From CAZNOG01 sp964574635 (GTDB lineage: Bacteria; Bacteroidota; Bacteroidia; Flavobacteriales_D; Cryomorphaceae), in contig CAZNOG010000012.1 of assembly GCA_964574635.1 (NCBI GenBank), positions 1 through 64,000 on the forward strand: a stretch of DNA of 64,000 nucleotides, in the 5' to 3' direction. Every line of letters begins with the position of its first letter. Position 1 is the first letter of the stretch. The translations under genes were made by a program, and so were the position numbers. Positions 51,013-59,922 of this stretch are shown here, in pieces. A model generated the notes under the pieces. It worked only from the letters and a program-made list of their open reading frames with translations, did not search any database and was not told the origin of the DNA.

Positions 51013-51020
51013 TATATTTG
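51013..51020 (+). promoter_or_regulatory. -7 box for the GlmU-like gene
   Basis: TATATTTG, exact consensus, 38 nt before the ATG. Confidence 0.55.
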
Positions 51021-51058
51021 TCCCTTTCACCCTCCTGCGAATCAAGACCGCCGCTGAC

Positions 51059-52270
51059 ATGTACATCCACCTCGTCGACACGCACCGAAAATCGCTGATG
51101 CCCCTCAGTCTTACGCGACCGGTATCTCACCTCCACATCGGCGTGGACCGAATCATCGACAAATGGAAGAGGCACTCGTCAAACGACGTCGGCGTGGTCA
51201 CCGCGACCTACCTCTCGGCCATCCGCGACGAACGGCCCACCCACGGCGAACACTTCGCGGTGAGCGCCGCCACCTTGCCGACGACCGAATTGCTCACCGC
51301 CATGGCCGACTTGAATGCCGGCGACGTGCTGGTGAAAAACGGATATTCCGTGGCGGCGCGATTCGATTTCGACAACGTGGTGGAATGGAGACGGAAGATC
51401 GATGCAGAGGAGAACCTCAAACCGGCGGATTTCGGCCCGCGGGAAATCGAATACCACGCCGAACTGCACATCGTCCGCGGATTGTCTGACATATTTGCAT
51501 TCAACGACGCCGTGCTCCGCCGCGACTTTTCCGAAATCGTGGAAAGCGCCGTATCGTCGGATCTTCCCCATGGGGTGGTTGCGAGGGGGAAAGACATTTT
51601 CATCGCTCCCGGCGCAACCCTCCACCCCTGCATTCTGAACGCCGAAACCGGTCCCATTTACATCGGTCCCGGCGCCGAAATCATGGAAGGCGCCATGATC
51701 CGCGGCCCTTTTTACCTCGGCGATTCGGCGGTGGTGAAGATGGGCGCGAAGATTTACGGCGCCACCAGCATCGCCCGTGAGTGCCGGGCGGGAGGCGAGC
51801 TGAACAACGTGGTGATGCACCCTTACTCGAACAAGGGCCACGACGGCTTTTTGGGCAATTCGGTGCTGGGTTCGTGGTGCAACCTCGGTGCGGACACCAA
51901 CACCTCCAACCTGAAAAACAATTACGGAACCGTGCGGGTGTGGAGCTACGAAAGCGACTCCTTCGAAGACAGCGGTCGGCAGTTTCACGGCTTGGTCATG
52001 GGCGACCACGCCAAAACGGGCATCAACACCATGTTGAACACCGGCACCGTGGTGGGTGTGGCCACCAACGTGTTCGGCGCCGCATTTCCACCCAAGTTCC
52101 TCCCCTCCTTCCGCTGGGGTCCGGTAGACGGGCGCTTTGAAATACACCAACTGCCCAAAGCCATGCAAACGGCCCGCACCATGATGGACAGACGGAGAGT
52201 GGAATTCACCGAACGAGACGAAGAAATCTTTCAGGTGGTCGCCGCCCGAGACCGGGTGTATGGGTTTTGA
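51059..52270 (+). CDS. Alternative bacterial GlmU (GlcNAc-1-P uridyltransferase / GlcN-1-P acetyltransferase-like)
   Basis: A 403-residue protein of the group known in Bacteroidota as the alternative GlmU. Residues ~1-150 are a divergent nucleotidyltransferase-like half ([20 protein letters not shown]). Residues ~165-370 form a left-handed beta-helix: [60 protein letters not shown] and [20 protein letters not shown]. It should make UDP-GlcNAc for peptidoglycan and lipid A. The canonical GlmU pyrophosphorylase loop (GxGTRM) is absent. It lies upstream of lon, separated by the lon promoter region. Confidence 0.85.
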   Translation: MYIHLVDTHRKSLMPLSLTRPVSHLHIGVDRIIDKWKRHSSNDVGVVTATYLSAIRDERPTHGEHFAVSAATLPTTELLTAMADLNAGDVLVKNGYSVAARFDFDNVVEWRRKIDAEENLKPADFGPREIEYHAELHIVRGLSDIFAFNDAVLRRDFSEIVESAVSSDLPHGVVARGKDIFIAPGATLHPCILNAETGPIYIGPGAEIMEGAMIRGPFYLGDSAVVKMGAKIYGATSIARECRAGGELNNVVMHPYSNKGHDGFLGNSVLGSWCNLGADTNTSNLKNNYGTVRVWSYESDSFEDSGRQFHGLVMGDHAKTGINTMLNTGTVVGVATNVFGAAFPPKFLPSFRWGPVDGRFEIHQLPKAMQTARTMMDRRRVEFTERDEEIFQVVAARDRVYGF

Positions 52271-52323
52271 ATCCCCCCGGCCCAAACGGCGAAAAACCAC
52301 GTGCATCCGAAGGTGCGCACTGC

Positions 52324-52341
52324 GCCAAACCGGAGTTTGGC
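52324..52341. promoter_or_regulatory. Palindrome upstream of the lon promoter
   Basis: GCCAAAC-CGGA-GTTTGGC ends 7 nt before the TTGACT box. It could be an operator or a weak terminator for the gene before. Confidence 0.45.
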
Positions 52342-52348
52342 ACGCGTA

Positions 52349-52378
52349 TTGACTTGGGGAGGCCGACGACAGTATACA
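52349..52378 (+). promoter_or_regulatory. Candidate sigma70-like promoter of lon
   Basis: TTGACT (52349-52354), 18-nt spacer, TATACA (52373-52378). It resembles an enterobacterial -35/-10 pair, not the TAnnTTTG boxes seen elsewhere in the window. Confidence 0.4.
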
Positions 52379-52392
52379 CCATCCGACTGCCA

Positions 52393-52411
52393 TTTTGGCG
52401 GTCGGCCAAAA
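52393..52411 (+). promoter_or_regulatory. Hairpin in the lon leader
   Basis: TTTTGGC-GGTCG-GCCAAAA, 17 nt before the lon ATG. Its core GCCAAA/TTTGGC repeats that of the palindrome at 52324-52341, so the predicted promoter is bracketed by two like sites. Confidence 0.45.
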
Positions 52412-52428
52412 ACGAACAAGACAACGCT

Positions 52429-54876
52429 ATGAGCGACCAAAATAATTGGGAACATTTCGACTTGCAACACTTCGACGAAAACGACACGGAGTTCATCCCC
52501 TTGTTGACCAACGAGGACGAGGAGATCATGAACAACGAAGACACTCCCGTCGAATTGCCCATCTTGGCCATCCGCAACACGGTGCTCTTCCCGGGGGTGG
52601 TATTGCCGATTACGGTGGGCCGCGACAAAAGCATCAAGTTGGTTCAGGAGGCCTACCAGGGCAAGAAGACCATCGGTGTGGTGAGTCAGAAAAAACAAAG
52701 CGTCGAAGACCCGGGATTCGACGACCTCAACCGCATCGGGACCATCGCCCGGATCATGCGCTTGCTGAAAATGCCCGACGGAAGCACCACGGTGATCATC
52801 CAAGGAAAGAAACGCTTTGAATTGGTGGAACCCATTGCCACCGACCCCTACCTGCGGGCCAGGGTTCGGGAATTTCCCGAGCTGAAACCCGAAACCGGAC
52901 TGAAAAAATTCCGCGCTCTGGTGGACTCGCTGAAAGACCTGGCCATTCAGATCATCGAAAAATCGCCCAACATCCCCAGCGAAGCCAGCTTCGCCATCAA
53001 AAACATCGAGAGTTACAGCTTCTTGGTGAACTTCATCTCCAGCAACATGAACCGGGAGGTGGAAGTGAAACAAGCCCTCCTCGAAACGGCCGATTTGCGC
53101 AAGCGCGCCGAAATGGTCTTGGAAAGCCTCACCAAAGAGCTCCAGTTGTTGGAGCTGAAAAACGACATCCAATCCAAGGTCAAGACCGACATCGATCAGC
53201 AACAGCGCGAATACTTCCTCCACCAGCAGATGAAAACCATCCAAGAGGAGCTGGGCGGCAATCCGCAGGAGGAACTCATCAACGAAATGAGGGCCAAGGC
53301 GGAAAAGAAAAAATGGAACGACAAAACGGCCAAGGCCTTTGAAAAGGAACTGGGGCGGCTGGAGCGAATGAACCCCCAAGGCGCCGATTACAGCGTGCAA
53401 TTGAATTACCTCGAGACCTTGCTCGACTTGCCGTGGAACACGTATTCCAAAGACAAATTCGACTTGCAGCGCGCCCAAAAAATCCTCGATCGCGATCACT
53501 ACGGCTTGGAAATGGTTAAGGAGCGCATCATCGAGCACCTGGCCGTATTGAAGCTGAAAGGCGACATGAAGTCGCCCATCCTCTGTCTCTACGGCCCTCC
53601 CGGCGTGGGAAAAACCTCCTTGGGAAAATCCATCGCCGAGGCCTTGGGAAGAAAATACGCCCGCATGTCCCTCGGAGGGTTGCGCGATGAAGCCGAAATA
53701 CGCGGACACCGCAAGACGTACATCGGCGCCATGCCGGGCCGGATCATGCAAAACCTCAGGAAAACCGGCACGTCCAACCCGGTGTTCATCCTCGACGAGA
53801 TCGACAAGTTGGGGCGAGATCTGCACGGCGATCCGTCCTCGGCCATGCTTGAAGTGCTCGACCCCGAGCAAAACAGCCAGTTTTACGACAACTACATCGA
53901 ACTCGATTACGACTTGTCCAAGGTGATGTTCATCGCCACGGCAAACAACCTCAACACCATCCACCCCGCATTGCGCGACCGCATGGAAGTGATCGAGGTG
54001 AACGGCTATACGGTAGAGGAAAAAGTGGAAATCGCCCGCAGGCACCTGCTGCCCAAACAAATCGAAGCCAACGGATTGAAGCGAAGCCAAATCCGAGTGG
54101 GCAAGCCGGCCCTCGAAATGATCGTCGAATCGTACACCAACGAATCCGGCGTGCGGGGATTGGAAAAGAAAATATCGAAGCTGGTTCGACACCGCGCCAT
54201 GCAAATCGCCATGGATACCGAGTACAAAGTCAGCATCGGCAAAGAAGACCTGCCGAAAATCCTCGGCCCGGCGCACGCGAAGGACAAATACCACGACAAC
54301 GACGTGGCCGGCGTGGTGACCGGATTGGCGTGGACCGCCACCGGAGGCGACATCCTCTTCATCGAGACTTCGCTCACCAAGGGGAAGGGAAAACTCACCC
54401 TCACCGGAAACTTGGGGAACGTCATGAAGGAATCGGCGATCATCGCCTTGGAGTACCTCAAAGCCCACAGCGACGCCTTGGGCGTAAAACAAGAGGTTTT
54501 CGACAAGTGGAACGTTCACCTGCACGTGCCCGAGGGCGCCACGCCCAAAGACGGGCCTTCCGCCGGGGTGACCATTCTCACGGCTTTGGCCTCCCTGTTC
54601 ACCCAGCGAAAAGTCAAAAAGTACCTGGCCATGACCGGTGAGATCACCCTCCGTGGAAAAGTACTTCCCGTGGGGGGAATCAAGGAAAAGATCCTGGCCG
54701 CCAAACGCGCCAACATCCGCGAGATCATCCTCTCGGAAAAGAACCGCAAAGACGTGGAAGAGATCAACGCCACTTATTTGGAAGGACTCACCTTCCACTA
54801 CGTGGAGGACATGCTCGAACTCGTTAAAATGGCCTTGACCGACGAAAAGGTGAAGTCGCCCGTAAAGGTGGTCTAA
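52429..54876 (+). CDS. lon: ATP-dependent Lon protease
   Basis: An 815-residue Lon, full length. Residues ~40-240 are the LON substrate-binding domain ([20 protein letters not shown]). A coiled coil follows ([20 protein letters not shown]). The AAA+ module has Walker [21 protein letters not shown], the [20 protein letters not shown] block and Walker [11 protein letters not shown]. The protease domain carries the Ser-Lys dyad in [19 protein letters not shown] (Ser) and [18 protein letters not shown] (Lys). Lon degrades damaged and regulatory proteins in the cytoplasm. It has an untypical promoter region with two palindromes and its own terminator. Confidence 0.97.
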   Translation: MSDQNNWEHFDLQHFDENDTEFIPLLTNEDEEIMNNEDTPVELPILAIRNTVLFPGVVLPITVGRDKSIKLVQEAYQGKKTIGVVSQKKQSVEDPGFDDLNRIGTIARIMRLLKMPDGSTTVIIQGKKRFELVEPIATDPYLRARVREFPELKPETGLKKFRALVDSLKDLAIQIIEKSPNIPSEASFAIKNIESYSFLVNFISSNMNREVEVKQALLETADLRKRAEMVLESLTKELQLLELKNDIQSKVKTDIDQQQREYFLHQQMKTIQEELGGNPQEELINEMRAKAEKKKWNDKTAKAFEKELGRLERMNPQGADYSVQLNYLETLLDLPWNTYSKDKFDLQRAQKILDRDHYGLEMVKERIIEHLAVLKLKGDMKSPILCLYGPPGVGKTSLGKSIAEALGRKYARMSLGGLRDEAEIRGHRKTYIGAMPGRIMQNLRKTGTSNPVFILDEIDKLGRDLHGDPSSAMLEVLDPEQNSQFYDNYIELDYDLSKVMFIATANNLNTIHPALRDRMEVIEVNGYTVEEKVEIARRHLLPKQIEANGLKRSQIRVGKPALEMIVESYTNESGVRGLEKKISKLVRHRAMQIAMDTEYKVSIGKEDLPKILGPAHAKDKYHDNDVAGVVTGLAWTATGGDILFIETSLTKGKGKLTLTGNLGNVMKESAIIALEYLKAHSDALGVKQEVFDKWNVHLHVPEGATPKDGPSAGVTILTALASLFTQRKVKKYLAMTGEITLRGKVLPVGGIKEKILAAKRANIREIILSEKNRKDVEEINATYLEGLTFHYVEDMLELVKMALTDEKVKSPVKVV

Positions 54877-54909
54877 CTCGATTCCGCGAGATCGTCATAC
54901 GACACCCAA

Positions 54910-54944
54910 CCCCGACCCGCAGACCATGGGTCGGGGATTTTTTT
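54910..54944 (+). terminator. lon terminator
   Basis: CCCCGACCC (54910-54918) pairs with GGGTCGGGG (54928-54936), followed by seven T. The bases beyond (TTTGGTCGGTGGGCGG) look like a worn GT-rich element, as after rpmE2. Confidence 0.85.
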
Positions 54945-55037
54945 GCTTTGGTCGGTGGGCGGAACGCACATTTCCATTCGATTCCGATCGGGGGAGAACA
55001 CCATACCAAGAAATTTTCCGTTTTTTGTCCTTGTAAC

Positions 55038-56072
55038 ATGCACCGCAAACTCTTCACCTTAGTTTTCGTGCTCAGCACGGTGTTGCCCGTCGCCGCCCAA
55101 AACGGCCAATCGGGGTTTCAGATATTGAAGACCGTCTCCCCCGCGCGCGTGGCCGCGCTGGGAGGAAACCAGATCGCGGTGAAAGACGGAGATCTCAATT
55201 TGGCCCTCCTCGCCCCTTCCCTCCTCGATTCCACCACCACCGACCAAATCACCTTCGGATACACGCGGTTTTTCGGCGAAGCCAATCTCTCCCACGCGGG
55301 CTACGCCAAGCATTTCAACCGCATCGGAACGTTTTCCTTCGGCCTGACCGCCCTCGGATACGGTGATTTCGAATGGACGGACGAAAGCGGACAAAGCTTG
55401 GGCTCGTTCAACGCCGGCGAGTACCTCTTTCAAGTGGGCTACGGCCGGCAATTGGACGACCGGTTTTCCTTGGGCGGAAACTTGAAGTTCGTCTACTCCG
55501 AACTCGAAGAATACAAAGCTTCGGCCGCAGCCTTGGACCTGAGCGGAACGTACTACCACCCCGAAAAGCAATTCACCGCCACGGTGCTGATCAAAAACGT
55601 CGGCACCACGCTGAGCGATTATCGCGAGGGCGTGAGCGAAGACCTGCCGTTCGAAATCCAAGCCGGCATTTCAAAGCGGTTGAGCAAGGCCCCCCTGCGG
55701 TTTTCCATCATCGCCGAAAACTTGCAAAAATGGGATTTGGTGCCCGAAGAGTCGACCACCGAAATCGACCCGCTCACGGGAGAGGAAGTGGTGACCAACC
55801 CCGGCGGTTTCGGCGAAAACCTGATGCGGCACTTGGTGTTCAACGCGGAGGTCATCCTCACCGAAAACATTTACGCGCGCATCGGATACAATTACAACCG
55901 GCGCAAGCAGCTCTTCGTGGAACAAAATCCGGGCGGCGCCGGTCTCACCTTCGGGGTGGGCGTGCGCATCGCCAAGATCCACCTCAGCTACGCCCACGCC
56001 AAATTCAACCCGGCCGGGGTAAACAACCACTTCACCCTCACGGTCAAATTCGACGATTTCCGAAAAGGATGA
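55038..56072 (+). CDS. porQ: Type IX secretion system outer-membrane protein PorQ
   Basis: A 344-residue beta-barrel of the PorV/PorQ/FadL-like class. The signal peptide is MHRKLFTLVFVLSTVLPVAA. The mature start QNGQSGFQILKTVSPARVAA and LGGNQIAVKDGDLNLALLAP match the PorQ N-terminal pattern. Many aromatic-alternating strands follow (FSFGLTALGYGDFEWTDESG, SLGGNLKFVYSELEEYKAS, NIYARIGYNYNRRKQLF, KIHLSYAHAKFNPAGVNNHF). PorQ is an outer-membrane part of the T9SS used for gliding adhesins and secreted enzymes in Bacteroidota. A porQ-cmk-ispH neighbourhood supports the call. Confidence 0.88.
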   Translation: MHRKLFTLVFVLSTVLPVAAQNGQSGFQILKTVSPARVAALGGNQIAVKDGDLNLALLAPSLLDSTTTDQITFGYTRFFGEANLSHAGYAKHFNRIGTFSFGLTALGYGDFEWTDESGQSLGSFNAGEYLFQVGYGRQLDDRFSLGGNLKFVYSELEEYKASAAALDLSGTYYHPEKQFTATVLIKNVGTTLSDYREGVSEDLPFEIQAGISKRLSKAPLRFSIIAENLQKWDLVPEESTTEIDPLTGEEVVTNPGGFGENLMRHLVFNAEVILTENIYARIGYNYNRRKQLFVEQNPGGAGLTFGVGVRIAKIHLSYAHAKFNPAGVNNHFTLTVKFDDFRKG

Positions 56073-56146
56073 CCTGCGCTGCTTCATCTCCGGAAGGGTC
56101 AATGCACCATTACATCTCCACGGCTCGCCGAGTCGATCGGGGTTGC

Positions 56147-56154
56147 TACCTTTG
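56147..56154 (+). promoter_or_regulatory. -7 box, predicted leaderless cmk mRNA with GTG start
   Basis: TACCTTTG, then GCGCGT-type spacer of 6 nt, then GTG at 56161. It overlaps the alternative upstream TTG (56143), which therefore cannot be used. Confidence 0.6.
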
Positions 56155-56160
56155 CGCGTC

Positions 56161-56862
56161 GTGAAAAAAAGCGGTAAACACATCAACATCGCCATCGACG
56201 GATTTTCATCCTGCGGAAAATCCACCTTGGCCAAAGGAATGGCTCACGCACTGGGCTTCGGATACATCGATTCCGGCGCCATGTACAGGGCCGCCACGCT
56301 GTACCTTTTACGCCGGGGGCTGGTCGACAAACAGGGCTTGGACCGGGAAGGCGTTCTCGCCGCATTGCCGGACATGGCTATCGATTTCGTGCATCGTGAC
56401 GGGCAGAACGTCACGCGCCTGAACGGCGAAGAAGTGGAGACGCTCATTCGCGACATCGAAGTTTCAAACTTGGTGAGCATCGTCAGCAAAGTGCCTGAAA
56501 TCCGCGCCAAACTACGGGCCCTTCAGCAAGCGTACGCCGAAAACGGCGGCGTGGTCATGGACGGTCGCGACATCGGCAGCGTGGTACTTCCCGATGCGGA
56601 GCTGAAAATTTTCATGACCGCCGACAGGGAAGCCCGCGTGCAGCGGAGGTACAAAGAGTTGATCTCAAAAGGCCACGACGTATCGGTGGAAGAAGTAAGA
56701 GAAAACATCGCCGCGCGGGACAAACTCGACACCGAGAGAAGCGAAAACCCTCTCATTCGCACCGAAGACGCAAAATTGTTGGACAACACCCACCTGACGG
56801 CCAAAGAATCGTTGGAATTGGCCCTTTCTTGGGTAAAAGAACTCGTGGAGCCGCAGGACTAA
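56161..56862 (+). CDS. cmk: (d)CMP kinase
   Basis: A 233-residue cytidylate kinase that phosphorylates CMP and dCMP using ATP. The P-loop region is INIAIDGFSSCGKSTLAKGM, followed by GFGYIDSGAMYRAATLYL. The CMP-binding part has GVVMDGRDIGSVVLPDAELK and MTADREARVQRRYKEL. The C-terminus has DKLDTERSENPLIRTEDA. I place the start at GTG 56161 (M-K-K-S-G-K-H), because the promoter box ends 6 nt upstream and the coding similarity begins at KSGKHINIAIDG. It lies 88 nt after porQ with its own promoter. Confidence 0.93.
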   Translation: MKKSGKHINIAIDGFSSCGKSTLAKGMAHALGFGYIDSGAMYRAATLYLLRRGLVDKQGLDREGVLAALPDMAIDFVHRDGQNVTRLNGEEVETLIRDIEVSNLVSIVSKVPEIRAKLRALQQAYAENGGVVMDGRDIGSVVLPDAELKIFMTADREARVQRRYKELISKGHDVSVEEVRENIAARDKLDTERSENPLIRTEDAKLLDNTHLTAKESLELALSWVKELVEPQD

Positions 56863-56895
56863 AGTCCCCGTCCGAATTTTCACGCGCCGAAAAAC

Positions 56896-58140
56896 TCAAT
56901 CTTCCGCTTCCACGGCGGCGGCTTCGGCGATCACCGCCTCCATGTCCCTAATTTCCGCCGGATCGAAACAGGCGAGTATGCGCTGCATCACCCGATCCAC
57001 CGTGATGTCCGGGCAGGAAGCTCCACTCGTCAAAACCACCCGCAGGGGCCGCTTTCCGGGCAGCCAGTCGGTGGAGGTCAGAAGTTGTTTTTTGGGATAA
57101 TCGAAGTGGCGAATCGTGTTCGAATCGAGGATCTCTTCGTGAGAAGACACGAAAAAGGTCGGCAATTTCTCTGCGCACATCTCCACGATGTGCGACGTAT
57201 TGGAGCTGTTGTACCCGCCCACTACCACGGCCAAATCGGCGTTTGATTCCAATACCCCGATGGTCGCCTGCTGATTGTCGTTGGTGGCGTAGCACAGCGT
57301 ATCGCGGGTGTCGGCAAAATGATCTTTGGTGGGGGCTTCGGGGAATTTATCGGCCATCACCTTCTTGAAAAAGTCGGAGATCGCCTGCGTTTCCGTGGCC
57401 AGCATGGTGGTTTGGTTTACCACGCCTACGCGGTTCAAATGCTTCTCGGGGTCGAAACCTTCGCTGTATTTACCGTCGAAGACCTCGTAAAATCCCTCTT
57501 TGGGGCGGTGGCCCAAAATGAAGTCGGCCAGCACCTTCGATTCGTCCATGTTGAGCACCACCACCGAAGGGGCGTTGTGGTAGCTGTGCGAGAAAGTGGC
57601 CCGAGTCTCTTCGTGGCGGTGTTTTCCGTGAATGATCACGGTAAAGTTCTTTTCGCCCAGTTGCGCCGATCGTTTCCAAACCTTTTCCACGAAGGGGCAA
57701 GTCGTGTTGAACCCTTCCGTGAGCACCCCTTTCGATTCCAGCAAGGCCATGGTTTCCCGCGTGGTACCGAAGGCCGGCACGATCACGATATCGCCCGCTT
57801 TCACCTCGTCCCAATCGATGAGTTGCTCGCCGTTCGTATCCGTGATGAAACGAATGCCTCTACTTTCCAAATCACTGTTTACCTGTGGATTGTGAATCAT
57901 CTGGCTCAGAAGGAAAATCCGTTTGCCGGGATTTTCTTCCAGGGCGCGGTAGGAAATTTCAATGGCGTTTTCCACGCCGTAGCAGAAGCCGAAATGCCGG
58001 GGAATGAGAAACTGCACCGGCCCGAAATCGAGCACGGAGGGAGTGAAATCCTTCTTCCTCGGGTCCGTGATTTTCCGGGCTTCCTTTACCCTGCCGATGA
58101 TTGGTGAACGATAAAATTGGGGAACATCAAAAGTACGCAT
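56896..58140 (-). CDS. ispH: 4-hydroxy-3-methylbut-2-enyl diphosphate reductase
   Basis: A 414-residue IspH (LytB), the last enzyme of the MEP pathway, making IPP and DMAPP. The three cysteines for the iron-sulfur cluster are in RHFGFCYGVENAIEI, FNTTCPFVEKVWKRSA and LTSGASCPDITVDRVM. HRHEETRATFSHS and GGYNSSNTSHIVEM hold further active-site residues. It is longer than E. coli IspH (~316), with an N-terminal extension (MRTFDVPQFYRSP), internal inserts and an acidic C-terminal tail (AAAVEAED), as in other Bacteroidota. It converges with cmk and diverges from guaB. Confidence 0.94.
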   Translation of the reverse strand: MRTFDVPQFYRSPIIGRVKEARKITDPRKKDFTPSVLDFGPVQFLIPRHFGFCYGVENAIEISYRALEENPGKRIFLLSQMIHNPQVNSDLESRGIRFITDTNGEQLIDWDEVKAGDIVIVPAFGTTRETMALLESKGVLTEGFNTTCPFVEKVWKRSAQLGEKNFTVIIHGKHRHEETRATFSHSYHNAPSVVVLNMDESKVLADFILGHRPKEGFYEVFDGKYSEGFDPEKHLNRVGVVNQTTMLATETQAISDFFKKVMADKFPEAPTKDHFADTRDTLCYATNDNQQATIGVLESNADLAVVVGGYNSSNTSHIVEMCAEKLPTFFVSSHEEILDSNTIRHFDYPKKQLLTSTDWLPGKRPLRVVLTSGASCPDITVDRVMQRILACFDPAEIRDMEAVIAEAAAVEAED

Positions 58141-58180
58141 GGAATGCCGATTGAGATGATTTAACAAAATCCATCGGACA

Positions 58181-58188
58181 CAAAGGTA
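58181..58188 (-). promoter_or_regulatory. -7 box for ispH
   Basis: Minus strand TACCTTTG, 40 nt before the ATG at 58140. Confidence 0.55.
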
Positions 58189-58253
58189 CGCTTTTGCCGG
58201 CGGACGGACACGTGAGGCGAATACGGGTTGGAAGGGTTGGGAGCCCCGCGGTA

Positions 58254-58281
58254 TGGGTGTGGAGGGTTTTTGTGGGTGTGG
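58254..58281 (+). repeat. GT-rich interspersed element, copy K
   Basis: Exact core at 58264-58278, between divergent ispH and guaB, on the plus strand and upstream of the guaB -7 box. GGG tracts at 58256, 58264 and 58274 give three of the four runs for a quadruplex. Confidence 0.82.
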
Positions 58282-58368
58282 TGTCGAAAGGCGTAAATCC
58301 CGACTCGGGACGAAATCCGATGCGCCCCGTCAATTTGTACCGCATTCTCATTCCAAAGGGATATTGCT

Positions 58369-58376
58369 TACTTTTG
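58369..58376 (+). promoter_or_regulatory. -7 box for guaB
   Basis: TACTTTTG, exact consensus, 36 nt before the ATG. Confidence 0.55.
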
Positions 58377-58412
58377 TCCGGTTCCAGAATCATACCCAAA
58401 CCAAGGACCTTC

Positions 58413-59885
58413 ATGTCATTGAGATCATCAAAAATTTTGGGAGAGGGACTGACATACGACGACGTACTTCTAGTGCCCGCCTATTCGGAAGTTCATCCCG
58501 CACACGTTCAGATTCGCTCTGTTTTTTCACGCAACATTCAATTAAAGGCCCCCATCGTTTCGGCGGCCATGGACACGGTCACCGGCAGCGAGATGGCCAT
58601 AGCCGTGGCCCAGCAAGGCGGCATCGGCGTGATCCATAAAAACATGAGCATCGAAAGCCAAGCCGTGGCGGTGCGGAGGGTGAAGCGCTCGGAGAGCGGC
58701 ATGATACAGGACCCCATCACCATCAGCGAAACCTCCACCGCCGGCGACGCCATGCAAATCATGTCGGAGCACGGCATAGGTGGCATCCCCGTGGTGGACG
58801 ACAACCACCGTTTGGTGGGCATCGTCACCAACCGGGATTTGCGCTTTCAGAAAAACAAGCAGGAGCCGGTGCGCAACATCATGACGGCCGAGAATTTGGT
58901 CACCGCCGACCGCGGCACCACGTTGAGCAAAGCCGAATCCATCCTGCAAGAATTCAAAATAGAAAAACTGCCCGTGATCGATGAAGACCGACGCCTCGTC
59001 GGGCTGATCACCTACCGGGACATCATCAAAATCCGCAAGCACCCCAACAGCTGCAAAGACCAATACGGTCGGCTGAGGGTCGCCGCCGCCGTGGGAGTTA
59101 CCCGCGACGCCATGGAGCGAATCACCGCCCTGGTGGAAGCCGGTGTGGACGCAGTGGTGATCGACACCGCTCACGGCCACACCAAAGGCGTGGTTCAGGT
59201 ATTGGAGAAGGCCAAATCCACTTTCGGCGACATCGACATCGTCGTGGGCAACGTCGCCACCGCCGACGGTGGCAAATACTTGGCCGACGCCGGCGCCGAC
59301 GCGGTGAAGGTGGGCATCGGACCGGGTTCCATCTGTACCACGCGTGTAGTGGCCGGCGTGGGCGTACCCCAACTCACCGCCATCATGGAAGTCTCGGAAG
59401 TCTTGAAACCCATGGGCGTTCCCGTAATCGCCGACGGCGGGCTGCGGTACTCGGGCGACATCGTCAAAGCATTGGCCGCGGGAGCTTCATCGGTCATGAT
59501 CGGATCGATGTTCGCCGGGGTCGAAGAATCGCCCGGGGAAACCATCATCTACGAAGGGAGGAAATTCAAAGCGTACCGCGGCATGGGCTCCATCGAAGCC
59601 ATGCAGTCCGGATCGCGGGACAGATATTTTCAGGAAGACGAGCAAGACGCACTGAAGCTCGTTCCCGAGGGCATTTCGGGTAAAGTACCTTATAAAGGCA
59701 CTTTGGCGGAAGTGATGTACCAATTGGTGGGCGGTCTGAAAGCCGGTATGGGATACTGCGGCGCCAAAGACGTGCAAGCGTTGGAAAACGCCCGATTCAT
59801 GCGCATCACCAACGCCGGTATTCGGGAAAGCCACCCCCACAACGTCAGCATCACCCGCGAAGCGCCCAACTACAGCACGAGATAA
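58413..59885 (+). CDS. guaB: Inosine-5'-monophosphate dehydrogenase
   Basis: A 490-residue IMPDH, normal length; it oxidises IMP to XMP, the committed step to GMP. The TIM barrel starts [17 protein letters not shown] pair of CBS domains lies at ~95-210 ([20 protein letters not shown] and [17 protein letters not shown]). The catalytic Cys is in [40 protein letters not shown] binds phosphate, and the flap has [20 protein letters not shown]. The upstream in-frame extension covers the repeat element and promoter, so ATG 58413 ([10 protein letters not shown]) is used. Confidence 0.97.
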   Translation: MSLRSSKILGEGLTYDDVLLVPAYSEVHPAHVQIRSVFSRNIQLKAPIVSAAMDTVTGSEMAIAVAQQGGIGVIHKNMSIESQAVAVRRVKRSESGMIQDPITISETSTAGDAMQIMSEHGIGGIPVVDDNHRLVGIVTNRDLRFQKNKQEPVRNIMTAENLVTADRGTTLSKAESILQEFKIEKLPVIDEDRRLVGLITYRDIIKIRKHPNSCKDQYGRLRVAAAVGVTRDAMERITALVEAGVDAVVIDTAHGHTKGVVQVLEKAKSTFGDIDIVVGNVATADGGKYLADAGADAVKVGIGPGSICTTRVVAGVGVPQLTAIMEVSEVLKPMGVPVIADGGLRYSGDIVKALAAGASSVMIGSMFAGVEESPGETIIYEGRKFKAYRGMGSIEAMQSGSRDRYFQEDEQDALKLVPEGISGKVPYKGTLAEVMYQLVGGLKAGMGYCGAKDVQALENARFMRITNAGIRESHPHNVSITREAPNYSTR

Positions 59886-59922
59886 AGCGCAACCCTTTCA
59901 ATACAACCATTAAATCGGAAAA

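Larger units (their letters stand above)
50738..51058. other. Intergenic region with terminator and a facing pair of GT-rich elements
   Basis: 321 nt without a gene. It holds the rpmE2 terminator, element copy I (plus), element copy J (minus) about 100 nt later, and the -7 box of the GlmU-like gene at 51013-51020. Confidence 0.5.

Noticed and set aside
52231..54798. 855-residue minus-strand frame opposite lon
   Set aside because: It mirrors lon codons and shows no family motif. It is a shadow of a high-GC gene.
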